Positions 63,519 through 64,000 of a stretch of 64,000 bases of DNA are shown in pieces. Where the stretch lies: NCBI RefSeq assembly GCF_010723305.1, contig NZ_BLKW01000002.1, forward strand, positions 1,736,001 to 1,800,000. Reading direction: 5' to 3'. A program made the position numbers and the translations under genes. Below the pieces are notes generated by a model. The model was not told the DNA's origin, did no database searches, and worked only from the letters and a program-made list of their open reading frames with translations. The DNA comes from Mycobacterium botniense. Its GTDB lineage: Bacteria; Actinomycetota; Actinomycetes; Mycobacteriales; Mycobacteriaceae. Within the stretch, counting starts at the first letter, position 1. Each line of letters opens with the position of its first letter.

Positions 63519-64000
63519 CGCGACGATCGCAGGCGCTGAGAAACCGGGGCGCTGTCAGCGGGCAGAGCAAAGCGGCCCGCGAATGCCCGCAGCGGCAGGT
63601 CCGCGCTGGTAATGATGCCGGGCGGTGCATCCACGACCGCCCGGATCGCGTTAAGCGCAGGCATGCCGGTGACGGTCATGCCGACGGATGCGAACGCTTC
63701 CGGGCTCGAGAAGTCGCTGCCTGCCTTGGGCAAGATCTGATGTTTGCTGTAGATGCACGGATCACCCTGGATCTTGGTAATGTAGCAGCCCTGAATATCC
63801 CAGTGCGGCATCGTGTGTGGTGTCATCTGCCATTCCAGATGTAACTCCACGCGCGGTAGCCCGCCAACCATGCCGACATATTGAAACGCTGCACCGCCCA
63901 GCGAGCCGGCCGGCAAACGGTACCATCCCAGATCCACGTCTTTGGTGCACGCACCCAGCTGGTAGGAGAATCGGACCTCGTCTAAGGCGATCCCGAGGCA
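63515..64000 (-). CDS. C-terminal part of a DapB-like / amine dehydrogenase-type NAD(P) protein (5'-truncated by window)
   Basis: 161 residues, open to the window edge. The segments LHLEWQMTPHTMPHWDIQG, ITKIQGDPCIY, VGMTVTGMPALNAIRAV and APPGIITSADLPL resemble the C-terminal half of mycobacterial dihydrodipicolinate-reductase-like proteins, whose N-terminal Rossmann domain would lie outside the window. Its stop overlaps the start of the FadH-like gene. Function not assignable beyond a probable NAD(P)-dependent step. Confidence 0.7.
   Translation of the reverse strand, partial: CLGIALDEVRFSYQLGACTKDVDLGWYRLPAGSLGGAAFQYVGMVGGLPRVELHLEWQMTPHTMPHWDIQGCYITKIQGDPCIYSKHQILPKAGSDFSSPEAFASVGMTVTGMPALNAIRAVVDAPPGIITSADLPLRAFAGRFALPADSAPVSQRLRSSR

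Noticed and set aside
1..64000. CRISPR arrays, insertion sequences, prophage or toxin-antitoxin genes
   Set aside because: No regularly spaced repeats, transposase-like or integrase-like proteins, or short toxin/antitoxin pairs were recognised anywhere; vapC4-type genes that follow mce2 in H37Rv are absent here.

Overview
The window is high-G+C mycobacterial chromosome. Two six-gene mce operons, a phoP-phoR pair, an otsA-cpsA block and a dense set of lipid, steroid and aromatic catabolism genes all point to the genus Mycobacterium, probably a slow-growing non-tuberculous species. All comparisons with M. tuberculosis H37Rv below are from memory of that genome; no search was run.

Layout. (1) 1-9860: an mce4-type importer operon, entered inside yrbE4A and otherwise complete (yrbE4B, mce4A-F, two Mce-associated membrane proteins). 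(2) 9876-17971: a block matching the order around Rv3491-otsA-Rv3489 and Rv3485c-cpsA of H37Rv, with a crotonase, an SDR and a beta-hydroxyacid dehydrogenase between. A 54-residue gene (11996-12160) abuts otsA. (3) 18015-28829: a second complete mce operon led by a FadR-type GntR regulator. Lengths and order match mce2R-yrbE2AB-mce2A-F. A decayed coding remnant lies between the regulator and yrbE2A. (4) 29359-35220: scattered catabolic genes (amidohydrolase, acyl-CoA-dehydrogenase-like flavoprotein, HsaD-like hydrolase, fused HadA/HadB-like dehydratase) plus a wrecked duplicate of the SDR at 15544.

(5) 35316-56405: a compact catabolic island. A four-gene minus operon (SDR, acetoacetate-decarboxylase-like protein, two amidohydrolases) diverges from an IclR gene across an inverted-repeat operator candidate. 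A nine-gene minus operon (SDR, Rieske oxygenase, type I Baeyer-Villiger monooxygenase, SDR, CaiB-type CoA transferase, ThDP enzyme, aldehyde dehydrogenase, SDR-like protein lacking the catalytic Tyr, SnoaL-like protein) diverges from a four-gene plus operon (beta-propeller lactonase-like protein, GntR/UTRA regulator, acyl-CoA synthetase, SDR) across a region with a perfect TTTGTCCGGACAAA palindrome. The island stops beside the 3' end of a tRNA-Thr gene. (6) 56469-64000: the phoPR neighbourhood (tRNA-Thr, Rv0756c-like repeat protein, phoP, phoR, HIT protein, SDR, Rv0760c-like protein, FadH-like reductase, truncated DapB-like protein). phoP carries a PhoP-box-like direct repeat upstream.

Working together: the two Mce systems would import hydrophobic substrates (mce4 is the cholesterol importer in M. 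tuberculosis). The island looks like a self-contained, doubly regulated degradation pathway: CoA activation, ring hydroxylation, Baeyer-Villiger insertion, lactone opening, C-C cleavage, aldehyde oxidation. Its substrate cannot be read from sequence. No insertion sequence, integrase, CRISPR array or phage gene was recognised.
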